A DNA stretch of 64,000 bases from Cognatundibacterium rivi. Its GTDB lineage: Bacteria; Pseudomonadota; Gammaproteobacteria; Burkholderiales; Burkholderiaceae_D. Positions 63,330 to 64,000 of the stretch are shown in pieces. The notes beneath the pieces were generated by a model. That model did not search any database. It worked only from the letters and a program-made list of their open reading frames with translations, and was not told where the DNA came from. The stretch is taken from positions 744,001-808,000 of the forward strand of contig NZ_JAGSPK010000001.1 of assembly GCF_018139565.1 (NCBI RefSeq), given 5' to 3'. Position numbers and translations under genes: made by a program. How positions within the stretch are numbered: position 1 is the stretch's first letter; each line of letters begins with the position of its first letter.

Positions 63330-64000
63330 CTAAATTGTTGGTGCGGTCGCTACCCAGCACACGCCGAGCGCCTGATTCGAGAAGAAGGTCATGCCATCGT
63401 TGTTATGGTCAGCCGCCAATTGCATGACGTGAGAGAACGCTGCAAACGCATCAGTGCCGTAAGGTAATTGGTAGTAATTTTTTTCTGGAACACGAATGCC
63501 CCGTGAAGACCAATAGCGTTTTTTGTTCAAGTCGTGAGTTTCCATATCTTTGGATATGTACTTGCTGATGTAGCCAGCCAACTTATGCGCACCATGTTTA
63601 CCGAAACCAAATTTATTCGGGTCTCGGACATTGATTTGACCGCCCGGCTTTCCGTCTTCAGTCAAACCAACGATTTTTTGCCATATATAGCGAATTAGTT
63701 GGTAGAACTGGCGACCGTGCACAGCGACGTGTATATGAAATGCGCCACGTTCCTGGCGTTCAACCGTCGCCACATAGTGAAACTGTTTGTATTTAGCCAT
63801 GCGGCGCCTAAACGAATCCCAATCCTTCAAGAGTCTATTCCAATCCATCATATTCTCTCGATAAGTAAGAGTGATCATGCGATCAGCGGAAATCGACTTA
63901 CACCGCAGCCGTACAGCCTGTTTGGCACGTTTTGCGCTATCCTCGTTGTTCTGCTCTTTCTTTTCTGAATCACCGCGCTTGGCGCGGTTTTGATTTGGTA
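63330..64000 (-). CDS. Rolling-circle replication initiator (Rep), 5' end beyond window
   Basis: Replication protein of the HUH endonuclease class. The visible ATG at 63878 is internal: the frame stays open to the window edge and encodes a basic stretch ending VRLRCKSISADRMITLTYREN, so the true start lies past 64000. Motif 1 is the LTYREN strand. The metal-binding HUH motif is GAFHIHVAVHG, and the Tyr motif region is KLAGYISKYISKDM with Tyr and Lys one helical turn apart. The set resembles Reps of filamentous phages and small rolling-circle plasmids. It starts the minus-strand run Rep-DUF4224-integrase. Confidence 0.88.
   Translation of the reverse strand, partial: PNQNRAKRGDSEKKEQNNEDSAKRAKQAVRLRCKSISADRMITLTYRENMMDWNRLLKDWDSFRRRMAKYKQFHYVATVERQERGAFHIHVAVHGRQFYQLIRYIWQKIVGLTEDGKPGGQINVRDPNKFGFGKHGAHKLAGYISKYISKDMETHDLNKKRYWSSRGIRVPEKNYYQLPYGTDAFAAFSHVMQLAADHNNDGMTFFSNQALGVCWVATAPTI

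Overview
The window is bacterial chromosome, probably from a betaproteobacterium of the order Burkholderiales. An Oxalobacteraceae member such as Herminiimonas or Janthinobacterium is my inference from gene content and order: ddl-ftsQAZ, peroxiredoxin and lpxC; accB-accC-prmA-zinc-ribbon protein; mpl beside ubiC; and a lipase with its own foldase. No database search was possible.

Layout. 0-7.3 kb: the end of the division and cell-wall cluster (ddl, ftsQ, ftsA, ftsZ), interrupted by a broken chimeric subtilase-like gene, then a Prx5-type peroxiredoxin and lpxC. 7.5-10.5 kb: isoprenoid genes dxs and ispA with xseB. 10.9-24.3 kb: a DUF1631 protein, secreted lipase plus foldase, a Rieske oxygenase, a DMT permease, a rhodanese, a ZIP metal transporter, a dienelactone hydrolase, lactate permease and a beta-CASP metallo-hydrolase. 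25.6-36.6 kb: a nucleoside uptake and breakdown island. It has a BMP-type ABC transporter, nucleoside hydrolase, cytidine deaminase, ribokinase, pseudouridine kinase and pseudouridine-5'-phosphate glycosidase, with an unassigned 2-oxoglutarate/Fe(II) oxygenase in the same gene run. 36.6-60.9 kb: mostly core genes, including prmA, accC, accB, aroQ, mpl, ubiC, an RNB-domain ribonuclease, a TonB-like protein, aroE, mtgA, corA, a chemoreceptor, polA, a LOG-family protein, pldA and a thioesterase.

61.2-64 kb: a tRNA-Gly(CCC) gene is followed by the start of an integrated element. It carries a PD-(D/E)XK-like cargo protein, a tyrosine integrase, a DUF4224 protein and a rolling-circle replication protein that runs off the window. 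This looks like an integrated filamentous phage or rolling-circle plasmid using the tRNA as its attachment site.

Non-coding signals stand out. A dispersed intergenic repeat carries ATACTGGGGGGAGTAT, which resembles operators of the CsoR/RcnR family, at 7.3, 24.5 and 45.5 kb. Strong palindromes lie upstream of the ZIP transporter, lldP and psuK. A four-copy 14-bp tandem repeat lies upstream of lldP, and a MITE-like inverted-repeat element follows lldP. Many convergent gene pairs share bidirectional terminators.
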